Part shown: positions 47,033 through 56,912 of the stretch, piece by piece
Layout: every line of letters begins with the position of its first letter
Numbering within the stretch: the first letter of the stretch is position 1
NCBI GenBank assembly: GCA_049687015.1
Contig: JBAVIP010000002.1
Coordinates: 1 to 58,297 of the forward strand
From: Methylotenera_A sp049687015
GTDB lineage: Bacteria; Pseudomonadota; Gammaproteobacteria; Burkholderiales; Methylophilaceae
Length of the DNA: 58,297 bases
Reading direction: 5' to 3'
Program-made: the position numbers and the translations under genes
Notes under the pieces: generated by a model
The model's input: only the letters and a program-made list of their open reading frames with translations
What the model was told of the DNA's origin: nothing
Database searches by the model: none

Positions 47033-47796
47033 GCCAGCTTGCTAAATTACAGGCTGATTTTCAAGCCTACTTGATTGATGAAAATAAAGGCATCGCTTTT
47101 AAAAATAGCATCATTGATGATGCAAAGGTGGGTGCAGAAAAACGCCTTGGCATTTATTACGATGCTTACCGTTTTCGCATCATAGAGGCGCTGGCAACGG
47201 CTTACCCTAAGCTCAAGGCAATGTTAGGTGACGATTTGTTTGATAACACAGCGCGTGCCTATATCGACCGATATCCATCTACTTACCGCAATATGCGCTG
47301 GGTTGGCGATAAGATGCAAATGCATTTACAACACACGTTACCGCAGCATCCTGTTGCTGCAGAAATGGCAGCTTTCGAGTGGGCCTTAAGCTTGGCGTTT
47401 GACGCTGAAGACGCACCAGTACTTACTTTGCAGGATATAGCAGAGATTCCGCCCGAAGCATGGGCAGATTTGCATTTTGTGTTTCATCCTTCGGTACAAT
47501 TACTGCCGCTAGATTGGAATGTCCTGCAAATTTGGAATGCTCTTGATAAAAATGAAACACCGCCAAGCATCGCTAAAACCAACGAAACTTGCTTGATTTG
47601 GCGACATGATCTGAATTCGCATTTCCGCTCATTAGCGGCAGCGGAAATTGTAGCAATTCAGTCGGCTATTTCAGGCGCCAGTTTTGGCGAGCTTTGCGAA
47701 CAACTGCAAGAAAATGCTTCGGAAGAAGAGGCTACTGTGCAAGCCGCGCAGTATCTATCAAGCTGGCTGAATGACAGCCTCATTACGCAGGTTTAG
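47029..47796 (+). CDS. bufC: BufC-like (DUF2063) partner protein
   Basis: The 255-residue protein has the DUF2063 N-terminal domain (LQADFQAYLIDENKGIAF, YYDAYRFRIIEALATAYPKL, YIDRYPSTYRNMRWVG), the recognised partner of MNIO enzymes that presents the precursor peptide. ATG 47029 overlaps the bufB stop (ATGA). It converges on the DUF1223 gene with a 4-base overlap at the stops. Confidence 0.88.
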   Translation: MSQLAKLQADFQAYLIDENKGIAFKNSIIDDAKVGAEKRLGIYYDAYRFRIIEALATAYPKLKAMLGDDLFDNTARAYIDRYPSTYRNMRWVGDKMQMHLQHTLPQHPVAAEMAAFEWALSLAFDAEDAPVLTLQDIAEIPPEAWADLHFVFHPSVQLLPLDWNVLQIWNALDKNETPPSIAKTNETCLIWRHDLNSHFRSLAAAEIVAIQSAISGASFGELCEQLQENASEEEATVQAAQYLSSWLNDSLITQV

Positions 47797-48563
47797 GCGT
47801 TACAAAATCTTAACGCCAGACTCTGCAAAATTTCACCCGTTTGGCTATTTTGTACAAAAATCACCGCGCCAGCATCACGGTTTTTCCATTCCGGGCTTAG
47901 CGTAAAACTTTTCGTAAATTCATTTTGATTATTTATTTGATATGCGCCAAAAAACTCACGCACTACGTAATCGTGCTTGAGCTCGCGGCCGCTATTTTCG
48001 CCCGCCTTCACTTGGCTCACCAATCTATTTTCATAAAGGGCCACAAATACATCCGCGTTTTTGGCATCCGCAGGCTTCACGGCTTGCGCGCTGGCTTTTA
48101 GCGTAATTTTGCCATTTTCTTGTGTTGCATCTAAGCTTAAATTGGCGCGCGATGCTAGTTTTTGAGAGGCCTCAACAGATTGATTCAAACGTGAGTTATC
48201 CCAACCTCTAAAATCACGGCCATTCATTACAAATTGTGGCGTATAAACATAGCCGGCACCGGCAAATGCCGCGGTTTTGCGTTGCCTGCCACTATATTCC
48301 GCCTTTGAGAATCTGTCTTTCCAGCCGATATAATCCCAATAATCTACATGAAATGCCAAGGGAATCACTTTGCTGGGATCGGGTTTCAAGTTGCTTAGCC
48401 ACTTATCAGCAGGCGGACAGCTGCTGCAACCTTCAGAAGTGTAAAGTTCAAGTAAGGAGATAGTCTGTGCACCGCTTTTGGCGCTACATTCAGCAGCAAT
48501 TGCGGATTGTGTGGTTAGATTAATTATGCTGAATACGATTAAAAACTTGCTAGATAGTTTCAT
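47793..48563 (-). CDS. DUF1223 thioredoxin-like exported protein
   Basis: From ATG 48563, preceded by GGAG, the 256-residue product has a signal peptide (MKLSSKFLIVFSIINLTTQS, cleavage near AIAA) and the DUF1223 domain: LLELYTSEGCSSCPPADKWL with a CxxC, FHVDYWDYIGWKDRFS and YTPQFVMNGRDFRGW. It is thioredoxin-like, probably periplasmic; redox partner unknown. It converges on bufC. Confidence 0.88.
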   Translation of the reverse strand: MKLSSKFLIVFSIINLTTQSAIAAECSAKSGAQTISLLELYTSEGCSSCPPADKWLSNLKPDPSKVIPLAFHVDYWDYIGWKDRFSKAEYSGRQRKTAAFAGAGYVYTPQFVMNGRDFRGWDNSRLNQSVEASQKLASRANLSLDATQENGKITLKASAQAVKPADAKNADVFVALYENRLVSQVKAGENSGRELKHDYVVREFFGAYQINNQNEFTKSFTLSPEWKNRDAGAVIFVQNSQTGEILQSLALRFCNA

Positions 48564-48640
48564 AAGTGCGCGCTCCAAGGGCTGTGGTTTATAGCATAGG
48601 AGTTAGTCGCTTATTTTAATGAAACCTTACAAAAAATTTA

Positions 48641-48672
48641 TCGTCATTCTGAACGCAACGAAGAATGTTGGA
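48641..48672. repeat. Short dispersed-repeat-like hairpin before ampG 3' end
   Basis: CATTCT (48645-48650) and AGAATG (48662-48667) flank GAACGCAACGA. The phrase CGTCATTCTGAACGCAACGA is of a type seen as intergenic repeats in diverse bacteria, as far as I recall. It may also serve as a terminator for the DUF1223/AmpG region. Confidence 0.35.
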
Positions 48673-49992
48673 TCAGAGTGCTTTTTCGTTTTCTTTTACC
48701 GTATTCCAAGGCGCGACTTTCAGCATAATAAGCATGCCAGGAATCGCTAAAATAAAACACAAAATAAAGAATTTAAACCAACCTAAATTATCCACCAAAT
48801 AGCCAGTGGCCGCGTTGGCAAAGGTGCGCGGCACGGCGGCCAGGCTGGTAAATAACGCAAATTGTGTGGCGGTATACATCGGGTGCGTGGTGTGGGCAAT
48901 GTAGGCCACAAAGGCAGCCGTACCTAGGCCTACGCCTAGCGCCTCAACGCCAATCACTAATGCAAGCCACACTAATCTTTCTTGCACAGCAAAATCAATA
49001 CCGAAAAAGCCAAATTCAAAAAATGATTTAAACAAAGCAGGGTCAAGCGCAGCGTTTGCCAGCCAAGCAAAACCTAAAATTGCCACCATTTGCACTGCGC
49101 CAAATATCCACAATGCGCGGTTAATTCCCAACTTAAACATCCAAACACCGCCCAATAAACCGCCAATTACACTTGGCCATAAGCCTGCATTTTTGGCGAT
49201 TAAACCAATCTCAGTTTTGCTAAAACCCATGTCCAAATAAAAAGGCGTCGCCAGCGCAGTCGCCATGCTATCGCCGAGCTTATACAGGAAAATAAACGCT
49301 AAAATAATCAACGCTGTGCTCATGCCATTACGATGAATAAATTCGTTGAAAGGCTCTATTACTGCGGCTTTCAGTGTTCTTGGTCTACCTTCTTTAAGCG
49401 CAGGTTCAGCCACAAATATCGTCATCAAAATACCAGGAATCATAAACAAGGCGGTGATAGTAAACACGCTGCTCCAAGCCATGTGGTCGGCCAATATGAG
49501 TGAAAGTGAGCCTGGCACCAGCCCCGCGATTTTGTACGCATTTACGTGTACTGCGTTACCAAGGCCAAGCTCTTCGTCTATCAGTAATTCCCGACGATAC
49601 GCGTCTATAACAACATCTTGGCTGGCGCTAAAAAACGCAACGACTGTGGCGAGGTAAGCAATCGTCCAAATATCCAGTTTAGGGTTAAATGCACCAAAAA
49701 CGGGGATGGAAACTAATAATAAAACCTGCGTAATAATCAGCCAACCACGTCTGCGGCCTAACGGCGGCGTGTAGCGGTCAAACAAAGGCGCCCATAAAAA
49801 CTTCCAGGTAAATGGCAAATTAATTAACGCGAATAAACCGATGGCTTTAAGATTAACACCCTCGCTACGCAACCAAGCAGGCAACAGACTGATGAGAATG
49901 TACAGTGGCAAGCCAGAGCTGAAGCCTGTAAAAATACAGATGAGCATTTTCTTGCTCATGAGCGATTGCCAGATGGAAGGTTGTGTCGTCAC
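48673..49992 (-). CDS. ampG: AmpG-like MFS muropeptide permease
   Basis: The 439-residue polytopic protein (about 12 helices) has FTGFSSGLPLYILISLLPAWL and QDVVIDAYRRELL, typical of AmpG, which imports anhydromuropeptides for cell-wall recycling. It starts at GTG 49992, overlapping the metW stop by one base. With mpl (7902-9275) it makes a recycling route likely. The exact substrate is inferred. Confidence 0.85.
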   Translation of the reverse strand: MTTQPSIWQSLMSKKMLICIFTGFSSGLPLYILISLLPAWLRSEGVNLKAIGLFALINLPFTWKFLWAPLFDRYTPPLGRRRGWLIITQVLLLVSIPVFGAFNPKLDIWTIAYLATVVAFFSASQDVVIDAYRRELLIDEELGLGNAVHVNAYKIAGLVPGSLSLILADHMAWSSVFTITALFMIPGILMTIFVAEPALKEGRPRTLKAAVIEPFNEFIHRNGMSTALIILAFIFLYKLGDSMATALATPFYLDMGFSKTEIGLIAKNAGLWPSVIGGLLGGVWMFKLGINRALWIFGAVQMVAILGFAWLANAALDPALFKSFFEFGFFGIDFAVQERLVWLALVIGVEALGVGLGTAAFVAYIAHTTHPMYTATQFALFTSLAAVPRTFANAATGYLVDNLGWFKFFILCFILAIPGMLIMLKVAPWNTVKENEKAL

Positions 49993-50624
49993 TATTTGGC
50001 TTTTAACCGATACATGGCTAAATTACCCAATAAATTCGGCATAAAGCTTACTTCGTTGCCATCGGTAATTACTTTGCGCTCTAAAATGGAAATTTTGTGA
50101 TTTTTACAAAATTGGTCAAAATCGTTAATGGTGCAAAGGTGCACATTGGGGGTATTAAACCACTCATAGGGCAAGCTTTTTGAAACCGGCATATGACCGC
50201 CTGTTGTGATTTGCATGCGGTTGCGCCAATAGCCAAAATTGGGGAATGTCACAATAATCTCGCGCCCAACGCGCAACATTTCCTGCACAATTTCTTCGGT
50301 TTTGTGCATGGCTTGCAGGGTTTGCGAGAGGATGACGGTGTCGAACGATTGGTCTTCAAAGCCCGACAGGCCGTCTTCCAAGTCCATTTGGATCACATTG
50401 GTGCCATTTTGCAGGCAGGCCAGCCAATTGGCGTCATCTTTCTCTACGCCGTAACCCTTCACTTCAAGCGAGTCGCGCAGGTACTCCAGCAACTCGCCAT
50501 CACCACAACCCAAATCGAGTACTTTTGAGCCAAACCCGACCCAGCCCGCGATAATTGCAAAATCCTGCCTATATTTTTGGCTTAAGTTTGTAATATTTAC
50601 ATTATTTTGCGTTGTGCTTTGCAT
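49992..50624 (-). CDS. metW: MetW methyltransferase-like protein
   Basis: The 210-residue protein has the SAM-binding motif KVLDLGCGDGELLEYL, DTVILSQTLQAM and the MetW end FMPNLLGNLAMYRL. ATG 50624 sits 5 bases after AGGTG and 2 bases after the metX stop; GTG 50630 is an alternative. MetW forms a complex with MetX in homoserine acylation in several proteobacteria. The two genes are linked here as usual. Confidence 0.93.
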   Translation of the reverse strand: MQSTTQNNVNITNLSQKYRQDFAIIAGWVGFGSKVLDLGCGDGELLEYLRDSLEVKGYGVEKDDANWLACLQNGTNVIQMDLEDGLSGFEDQSFDTVILSQTLQAMHKTEEIVQEMLRVGREIIVTFPNFGYWRNRMQITTGGHMPVSKSLPYEWFNTPNVHLCTINDFDQFCKNHKISILERKVITDGNEVSFMPNLLGNLAMYRLKAK

Positions 50625-50626
50625 GA

Positions 50627-51751
50627 TCACACCTCAATTTTCTGGCAATAACTACGCAAAATATTGTGATAATGTTTATCGGGCATTAAGAAAGCATCGT
50701 GTCCATGCAAAGCGGTGACTTCGGCGTAGCTCACAGTGAGTTCATTATCCAGCAAGGCTTTTACAATTTCGCGCGAACGCGCGGGCGAGAAGCGCCAATC
50801 GCTGGTGAACGAAACGACTAAAAATTCGGCTTTCACCTGGCTTAAGGTTTGGCTTAAATCACCATTATAATTTAGCGCGGGGTCGTAATAATCCAGCGCG
50901 CGTGTCATGCGCAGATAAGTATTGGCATCGAACTCGCCTGCGAACTTATCACCTTGATAACGCAGGTAAGACTCCATTTCAAACTCCACATCAAAACTAT
51001 ATTTGATAGTGTCTTTAAGCTTGCGGCCAAACTTTTCACCCATGGCGTCATCGCTCAAGTAGGTGATGTGGCCTAGCATGCGGGCGATGCGCAAGCCTCT
51101 GCGCGGCACGGTGTTGTGTGCATAATAATCACCATCGTAAAACTCAGGGTCGGTAATAATTGCTTGGCGTGCCACCTCGTTAAACGCCATATTCTGAGCG
51201 GTGAGGTTGGGCGCAGAGGCGATGATCAACGCGTGTCGCACACGCTCCGGATAGGCGATCGTCCACTGCAAAGCCTGCATGCCGCCCAAACTACCGCCGA
51301 TGACAGCTGCTAGCTGTTTAATGCCTAAATAGTCAAGTAAACGCGCTTGTGAATTTACCCAGTCCTCGACCGTTACCAGTGGAAAGCTTGATCCAAAAGG
51401 CTTGTTGGTTGCGGGGTTGATGCTTATGGAGCCAGAACTGCCGTGGCAGCCGCCCAGATTATTAAGCCCAATCACAAAAAATTTATTGGTGTCTAAAGGT
51501 TTGCCAGGGCCAACCAGGTTATCCCACCAGCCAGGGTATCTGTCATCTGCACTGTATTTGCCTGCCACATGATGGTTGCCAGAAAGTGCATGGCAAATAA
51601 TCACTGCGTTGCTTTTAGCGGCGTTTAGTTCACCATAAGTCTCGTAAACCAAATGAAATTGCGGCAACACCTCACCGCTTTTTAGCGTGAATGGTTCGCT
51701 AAAATGGGCAGTTTGAGGAGTGACGATGCCAACAGAGTTATTTTCAAGCAT
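50627..51751 (-). CDS. metX: Homoserine O-acyltransferase
   Basis: The 374-residue alpha/beta hydrolase-fold enzyme acylates homoserine for methionine synthesis. It has NSVGIVTPQTAHF at the start, the nucleophile elbow GGSLGGMQALQW, and C-terminal TSDWRFSPARSREI and HGHDAFLM with catalytic Asp and His. Whether acetyl- or succinyl-CoA is used cannot be told safely; betaproteobacterial MetX is often succinyl-specific. The start is 21 bases from the divergent carbonic-anhydrase-like gene. Confidence 0.94.
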   Translation of the reverse strand: MLENNSVGIVTPQTAHFSEPFTLKSGEVLPQFHLVYETYGELNAAKSNAVIICHALSGNHHVAGKYSADDRYPGWWDNLVGPGKPLDTNKFFVIGLNNLGGCHGSSGSISINPATNKPFGSSFPLVTVEDWVNSQARLLDYLGIKQLAAVIGGSLGGMQALQWTIAYPERVRHALIIASAPNLTAQNMAFNEVARQAIITDPEFYDGDYYAHNTVPRRGLRIARMLGHITYLSDDAMGEKFGRKLKDTIKYSFDVEFEMESYLRYQGDKFAGEFDANTYLRMTRALDYYDPALNYNGDLSQTLSQVKAEFLVVSFTSDWRFSPARSREIVKALLDNELTVSYAEVTALHGHDAFLMPDKHYHNILRSYCQKIEV

Positions 51752-51772
51752 TATGTGATTATACTATGTGTT
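51752..51772. promoter_or_regulatory. Overlapping divergent -10 boxes, likely leaderless
   Basis: On the minus strand TATAAT occupies 51763-51758, ending 6 bases before the metX ATG. On the plus strand TATACT occupies 51760-51765, ending 7 bases before the carbonic-anhydrase ATG at 51773. Neither start has a Shine-Dalgarno element. If both boxes work, both mRNAs would begin at or very near their start codons, and the polymerases would compete. Confidence 0.5.
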
Positions 51773-52336
51773 ATGTCACAAACTAACACTGGCAATATAC
51801 AAAGCTTTCAGGGCAAATCGCCGCAATTGGCGGTAGGTGTTTATGTGCACCAAACCGCAAGCGTGATTGGTGAGGTTGCGCTGGGAGAGGATGTTTCGGT
51901 GTGGCCGGGTGTGGTGATCCGCGGCGATATTAACTTTATCCGCATTGGGGCAGGCAGCAATATTCAGGATTGTGCTGTGTTGCACGTGAATCACAAGTCT
52001 ATCCAGGATCCAATAGGCGCGCCGCTGGTGATAGGCAGCAACGTCACCATTGGGCACAGCGTGATTCTGCATGGTTGCACCATTGAAGATGAAAGTTTAA
52101 TCGGTATGGGCAGCATCGTGATGGATAAAGCCATTGTACAAAAACACGTGCTGGTGGCTGCGGGAAGCTTGGTGCCGGCGGGGAAAGTACTGGAAAGCGG
52201 CTTTTTATATGTAGGGCGGCCTGCTAAAAAAATACGTGCTTTAATCGAGCAGGAAATCGCATTTTTTATGACATCGGCAGAGGGATACTTGAAGCTGAAA
52301 AATGAATACTTGCGGGATGAATACAAGGCGAGCTAA
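51773..52336 (+). CDS. Gamma-carbonic anhydrase-like left-handed beta-helix protein
   Basis: The 187-residue protein has hexapeptide repeats of the gamma-CA/YrdA family. VWPGVVIRGDINFIRIGAGS, NIQDCAVLHVNH, IGHSVILHGCTIEDESLIGM carry the Zn-ligand His pattern. ATG 51773 is chosen because the family starts near here; longer frames read through metX. It diverges from metX. Whether it hydrates CO2 or acts as an acyltransferase-like scaffold is uncertain. Confidence 0.9.
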   Translation: MSQTNTGNIQSFQGKSPQLAVGVYVHQTASVIGEVALGEDVSVWPGVVIRGDINFIRIGAGSNIQDCAVLHVNHKSIQDPIGAPLVIGSNVTIGHSVILHGCTIEDESLIGMGSIVMDKAIVQKHVLVAAGSLVPAGKVLESGFLYVGRPAKKIRALIEQEIAFFMTSAEGYLKLKNEYLRDEYKAS

Positions 52337-52360
52337 AAAGCTTGAAGCGGCGTAAGGCTG

Positions 52361-53137
52361 TTAAAGCAGGATATTAGGCAAATTCGCAACAGAGTCAAGC
52401 AGCAGATCTGGCTTAATAGCTGAAGCCTCAGTGTAGGCCTGACGATATTTCCCTGTGCGCACTAATATGCTCTTGATGCCGGCTTGCTGTGCGCCGCCAA
52501 TATCGGAATCGATATCATCGCCAATCATCAACGCTTGCCCGGCGCTTAACTGCATGTCTGCCAGCGCAATGTTGAAAAAGTCTGCGGATGGCTTGCCAAT
52601 CATCATGGCCTGGCTGTTGCTGGCGTACTCAAGCCCATGAATAAAGGCACCAATGTCCATTTGCAAGCCTTGTTCAGTCTGCCAGAAACGATTCTTATGA
52701 ATCGCAATGAGTTTCGCGCCGCGCATCAAGCAGGCAAACACCTCGTTTAACATCTGGTATGTCCAGGCATTGCCAATATCGCCAACGACAATATATTCTG
52801 CCTCGGTGTCTGATTGTTTAAAGGCCGTAAAATCCTTCCTGACGTCATCTGCCAGCAGAAAACGGCAAATCGGATCTGTTTGTGTTTTAAGAAAATTAAG
52901 TGCTGCCTGTGGTGCGCTGATGATTTCTGCCTGCGGAATATCAAAGCCAAGCGCGTTGATTTTCTTTTGCAGTGATTGCAGGGAAAGCGTGCTGGTATTG
53001 GTGATAAACCGGCATATAAGTTCACTGTTGCGAATTTTATTGATTGCTTCAATCGCCCCCGCCACGGGCGTGTTGCCTACATAAAGCACGCCATCCAAAT
53101 CGAACAATATGCCTTTTATTGATGGAAAGTTTATCAT
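52361..53137 (-). CDS. HAD superfamily (class IIA) phosphatase
   Basis: From ATG 53137, preceded by GGAG at good spacing, the 258-residue product has FDLDGVLYVGNTPVAGA (nucleophile and acid Asp), ITNTSTLS, a cap domain, and MIGDDIDSDIGGAQQAG. Such class IIA proteins act as sugar-phosphate or nucleotide phosphatases; the substrate is unknown. It converges on the gamma-CA gene. A longer frame from 53176 is less likely. Confidence 0.85.
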   Translation of the reverse strand: MINFPSIKGILFDLDGVLYVGNTPVAGAIEAINKIRNSELICRFITNTSTLSLQSLQKKINALGFDIPQAEIISAPQAALNFLKTQTDPICRFLLADDVRKDFTAFKQSDTEAEYIVVGDIGNAWTYQMLNEVFACLMRGAKLIAIHKNRFWQTEQGLQMDIGAFIHGLEYASNSQAMMIGKPSADFFNIALADMQLSAGQALMIGDDIDSDIGGAQQAGIKSILVRTGKYRQAYTEASAIKPDLLLDSVANLPNILL

Positions 53138-53208
53138 CACTTGCTCCAAGGCTTCAATGTAGTTATTTGACAGCATTAGGTGAATTTTATCAATAAATCC
53201 GACAAAAT

Positions 53209-54057
53209 TTATGCAAAGTAACCTTGGCTTACACGCTCGTTGCCGCCGAAATCCTTTACAGAGCTAACAGTTATGAACCCGTGTTGAGTAAGCAGCTTTC
53301 TCACTTCACTTGCTTGATTGTAGCCATGCTCCAGCATCAGCCATCCATGCGGGTTTAGGTGTTGCGGTGCGGTTTTAATAATATGGCGGATGGCATCTAA
53401 ACCATCCTTACCTGAAGCTAGCGCGGATATTGGCTCCCAGGGCAGGTCGCCTTGGCTTAAATGGACGTCATTTGCTTCGATATATGGCGGATTGCTGACA
53501 ATCACATCATACTTTTCGCTCTCTAGAGCGCTAAACCAATCGCTTAAAACAAAGTTGATATTCGTGATGTTTAAGTTTTGTGCATTCTCAAGTGCTATAT
53601 TTAATGCGGCCTGCGAAGTATCTGTGGCGGTTATATGTGTTTTTGGGCGATGTCTGGCAATCGCCAGCGCAATAGCGCCGGTACCGGTGCCGAGGTCCAG
53701 TATCTTGCTAGTTGTATTTTGCGGAATTTTCGCTAATGCGGCTTCTACCAGGGTTTCCGTGTCGGGCCGTGGAATCAGCGTATCCGGCGTAACTTTAAGT
53801 TTTAAGCCATAAAACTCGCGATAACCTAAAATATAAGCGATCGGCTCGCCTTTTAAACGACGCTTAAGCAGTGCCTGAAACCCCGCATGGGTATTGGGCT
53901 GCAGGGCATCATTTTCGTGTGAAATCAGCCAGGCGCGATTGACATTTAGCACGTTTTGCAAAAGAAGTTGTGCTTCAAGTTTCGCTTCCGTAGCTGATAA
54001 TCTTAAATTAGCTGAAATTTGCTCAGTGGCAATAGTAAGCAATTGACTAGCAGTCAT
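53209..54057 (-). CDS. prmC: Release factor glutamine methyltransferase
   Basis: The 282-residue enzyme N5-methylates the Gln of the GGQ motif in release factors. It has KILDLGTGTGAIALAIA for SAM and the catalytic NPPY motif in VSNPPYIEA. ATG 54057 is chosen because it lies just past the TPR gene stop (54063) and gives the usual N-terminus. The TPR gene separates it from its usual neighbour prfA. Confidence 0.95.
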   Translation of the reverse strand: MTASQLLTIATEQISANLRLSATEAKLEAQLLLQNVLNVNRAWLISHENDALQPNTHAGFQALLKRRLKGEPIAYILGYREFYGLKLKVTPDTLIPRPDTETLVEAALAKIPQNTTSKILDLGTGTGAIALAIARHRPKTHITATDTSQAALNIALENAQNLNITNINFVLSDWFSALESEKYDVIVSNPPYIEANDVHLSQGDLPWEPISALASGKDGLDAIRHIIKTAPQHLNPHGWLMLEHGYNQASEVRKLLTQHGFITVSSVKDFGGNERVSQGYFA

Positions 54058-54062
54058 GGATT

Positions 54063-55796
54063 CTATGTTTGTGGATTTAGTTCTAGCCAAATTTTATTAA
54101 TTAAATCTCTAAATCCGGCATCAAGTGGGATAGAGTGAATTTCAGTATCTTTTAATTCAGCATCTCGTAGAGAAGCGCCCCCAATTTTAAGTGCTTTTTT
54201 GAGTGGTTCTATCGTTTCTGCGTTTCGCCCCAGCAGCCATAAGCAATAAGCTAGATTGCCTAATAGAAATCCTCCCACATTCTTTTGCTGCGTATAGTCC
54301 GCAGCACTAAGTAGCTGTAAAGCATCTTGCAAGTACTTTTCTCTTGATGCTTCATCTTTCCACGCTAACTTAGCACGTAAAATTTGTATAAATCCTTTCC
54401 CATTTAAGCAACGATTCGAAATATCTTCTAGGCTAGGAATAGTCGATGAGCTAAATTGTTGGAGGAGGCTGTCATGAATGGTGTATGCTTCATCAAATCT
54501 ATCTAAAGCGGTAAGCGCAGAAGCTTTATTGGAGAGTGCGTGCACAGAAACCACAATTAACGTTTGGTCAGTCGATTGACCGAATCGTTGTATTACTTGG
54601 TCGTAACAGGCAATTGCCTCATTCGGCATGTTCCTTTTGTCAATGAACAGACCCCCTTTGTTGAGGAGTGCATTAGCAATGTGTTCTTGTAATGTTGGTT
54701 CAGAAGACATGCTGAATCGCTTTAATATTTCATCGTAGCAAGCAATTTCTTCATCGTGCTTATTTTGACTTCTTAGCGCAACACCCTTATTACCAAGTGC
54801 GTTAGCGACCCGCTCTTGTAGCTGAATACTCGTAGCCTTATCAAAGCGGCGTATTACTTCATTAAAACAAGCTATTGCCTTATCAAGTGCATTTAGCTTA
54901 CCAAACACAACCCCCTTACTTACTAGCGCTTTTGCTACTTGTAATTGTAGGTTTGGTTCGGTTGATGAGCTATATCGTTGTATTAGTTCGTCATAACAGG
55001 CGATTGCCCCATCATATTTATTTAGCAGGTCAAGTGTTATGCCTTTGTTGAAGAGTGCATTGGCAGAGGCTCCATTAGAGGCGTCTATTGCAATTGCCGC
55101 TTTGCCCCAGTATTCTGCGGCAAAAACTAAATTATTTTCGTCATATGCTGCAAAGGCAAGGGTATTCCAATCATTAAATTTATATTCGGATTCAGGCTTA
55201 TTTTTAAGCTCATCAGAAGCAGCTTTTAATTCAGGTGAAGGACGACTCGCTGTATTAACTGCGATTTTAAAATTAGCGTTTGTTCCCTTTAGAATGTTAT
55301 TTAAAAGCTGGTTTGTATTTTCATTCATGCCGATTTGTATATTTTGTATCGCTTGGGCTATGTCATTTTTTGCATCAGCTTCATATTTTTTTAGCCGTTC
55401 TTTTAGTGCATCAATATTTTGTAATAAGTTATTTTCATTATCTTTAAACCAGTTTTCTGCGCTTTCTTTTGCTTTTGAACTTGCGGTGAATAGTGCTAAT
55501 AAAGAAACTACAATGGCTATTATCATGCCGAGTATTGCATAAATAGCAAGGTAGAAATTGATGTCAGATATGCGTTTATCAAAAATATCTATTGTTTTAT
55601 TTTGAATTTCAATTTGTTTTTTAATATCTGCTAAGTCTTGTTGTTTTATTTCTTTAAGGGCTTCTAATTTGGCGTCAGTTTGCGCTTTGAATACCTGAAA
55701 ATCTGTATTGCCTATCGGTTTTTCAGTTGCAGAAACTGTAAGGCAAAGAGAAAAAAATGACAAAACCAAGCAAATCTGAGTTAGCATTTTGTTCAT
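54063..55796 (-). CDS. Membrane-anchored protein with 44-residue TPR-like repeats
   Basis: From ATG 55796, with AGGAA 6 bases upstream, the 577-residue product has a signal peptide (LTQICLVLSFFSLCLTVSA), a short coiled region, a membrane helix (about 80-105), a second coiled coil (about 115-160) and then about five TPR-like repeats. The repeat period is about 44 residues, with units like AIACYDELIQRYSSSTEPNL and ANALLNKG. Such long TPR units bind protein partners. The gene is more AT-rich than its neighbours and splits prfA from prmC. Function unknown. Confidence 0.8.
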   Translation of the reverse strand: MNKMLTQICLVLSFFSLCLTVSATEKPIGNTDFQVFKAQTDAKLEALKEIKQQDLADIKKQIEIQNKTIDIFDKRISDINFYLAIYAILGMIIAIVVSLLALFTASSKAKESAENWFKDNENNLLQNIDALKERLKKYEADAKNDIAQAIQNIQIGMNENTNQLLNNILKGTNANFKIAVNTASRPSPELKAASDELKNKPESEYKFNDWNTLAFAAYDENNLVFAAEYWGKAAIAIDASNGASANALFNKGITLDLLNKYDGAIACYDELIQRYSSSTEPNLQLQVAKALVSKGVVFGKLNALDKAIACFNEVIRRFDKATSIQLQERVANALGNKGVALRSQNKHDEEIACYDEILKRFSMSSEPTLQEHIANALLNKGGLFIDKRNMPNEAIACYDQVIQRFGQSTDQTLIVVSVHALSNKASALTALDRFDEAYTIHDSLLQQFSSSTIPSLEDISNRCLNGKGFIQILRAKLAWKDEASREKYLQDALQLLSAADYTQQKNVGGFLLGNLAYCLWLLGRNAETIEPLKKALKIGGASLRDAELKDTEIHSIPLDAGFRDLINKIWLELNPQT

Positions 55797-55812
55797 ATTG
55801 TTTCCTAGTAAT

Positions 55813-56895
55813 TTAATTATCTTCACCCAAACTCGCTAGCAAATCTGCCTGATGTTCAGCCGATAGTGCGTTGATGAGTTCGTCCATATCGCCCTCGGTA
55901 ATCGCATCGATTTTATACAGCGTGAGGTTGATACGGTGATCGGTAATACGGCCTTGCGGATAATTGTAGGTGCGGATACGCTCGCTGCGGTCGCCTGAGC
56001 CAATTAAGCTTTTACGCTCGCTGGCGATTGCGCTTTGTTGCGCATTTACCTGAGCCGCCTTAATGCGTGCGGCGAGCACCTGCATGGCCTGTGCCTTGTT
56101 GGCGTGTTGACTGCGCCCCTCTTGGCATTCCACTACAATGCCGGTGGGGTTGTGCGTGATGCGCACGGCAGAATCGGTTTTGTTGATGTGCTGGCCGCCC
56201 GCGCCTGATGCCCTGTAAGTATCAATGCGAATATCGGCCGGGTTAATCACCACATCGTTAATTTCGTCGGCTTCCGGCAGCACCGCCACGGTACACGCAC
56301 TGGTATGAATGCGACCTTGCGTTTCGGTGTCTGGCACGCGCTGCACACGGTGGCCGCCAGACTCAAATTTAAGCTTGGAATATGCGCCATAACCGATAAT
56401 TTTGGCGATAATTTCTTTGTAGCCACCCATTTCGCCTTCGTTAGCGGACATCACTTCCACCTTCCAGCCTTGGCGCTCAGCATAGCGTGAATACATTCGG
56501 AACAAATCGCCCGCAAACAAGCCGGATTCGTCGCCGCCAGTGCCAGCCCGGATTTCCAGGAAGATGTTTTTATCGTCATTCGGGTCTTTTGGAAGTAAAA
56601 GTTTTTGTAGCTCCGCTTCAACCGCCTCTAATTTAGCCTTACCCGTTTCAATTTCTTCCTGCGCAAACTCTTTCATGTCCGGGTCGCTCAGCATGTTTTG
56701 CGCCTCAGCAATATCTTTTTCAGCTTGTTCAAACACATGATATTGCTCAACTATAGGGGTGATTTCAGCGTGCTCTTGCGTGATTCTGCGATAATTATCC
56801 ATATTATCGGTCACGCCCTCACTGCTCATTAAGCGGTTTAATTCTTCTAAGCGCTCGCTCAAAGTGGCGAGCTTTCTAATCATGCTGGGTTTCAT
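55813..56895 (-). CDS. prfA: Peptide chain release factor 1
   Basis: The 360-residue factor recognises UAA/UAG stop codons and triggers peptide release. It has the GGQ loop ASGAGGQHIN and the RF1 codon-recognition region. The N-terminus MKPSM fits the family and favours ATG 56895; ATG 56883 is possible. It follows hemA by 17 bases, a conserved arrangement. Confidence 0.97.
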   Translation of the reverse strand: MKPSMIRKLATLSERLEELNRLMSSEGVTDNMDNYRRITQEHAEITPIVEQYHVFEQAEKDIAEAQNMLSDPDMKEFAQEEIETGKAKLEAVEAELQKLLLPKDPNDDKNIFLEIRAGTGGDESGLFAGDLFRMYSRYAERQGWKVEVMSANEGEMGGYKEIIAKIIGYGAYSKLKFESGGHRVQRVPDTETQGRIHTSACTVAVLPEADEINDVVINPADIRIDTYRASGAGGQHINKTDSAVRITHNPTGIVVECQEGRSQHANKAQAMQVLAARIKAAQVNAQQSAIASERKSLIGSGDRSERIRTYNYPQGRITDHRINLTLYKIDAITEGDMDELINALSAEHQADLLASLGEDN

Positions 56896-56912
56896 TGGCG
56901 GACTTTGATAAA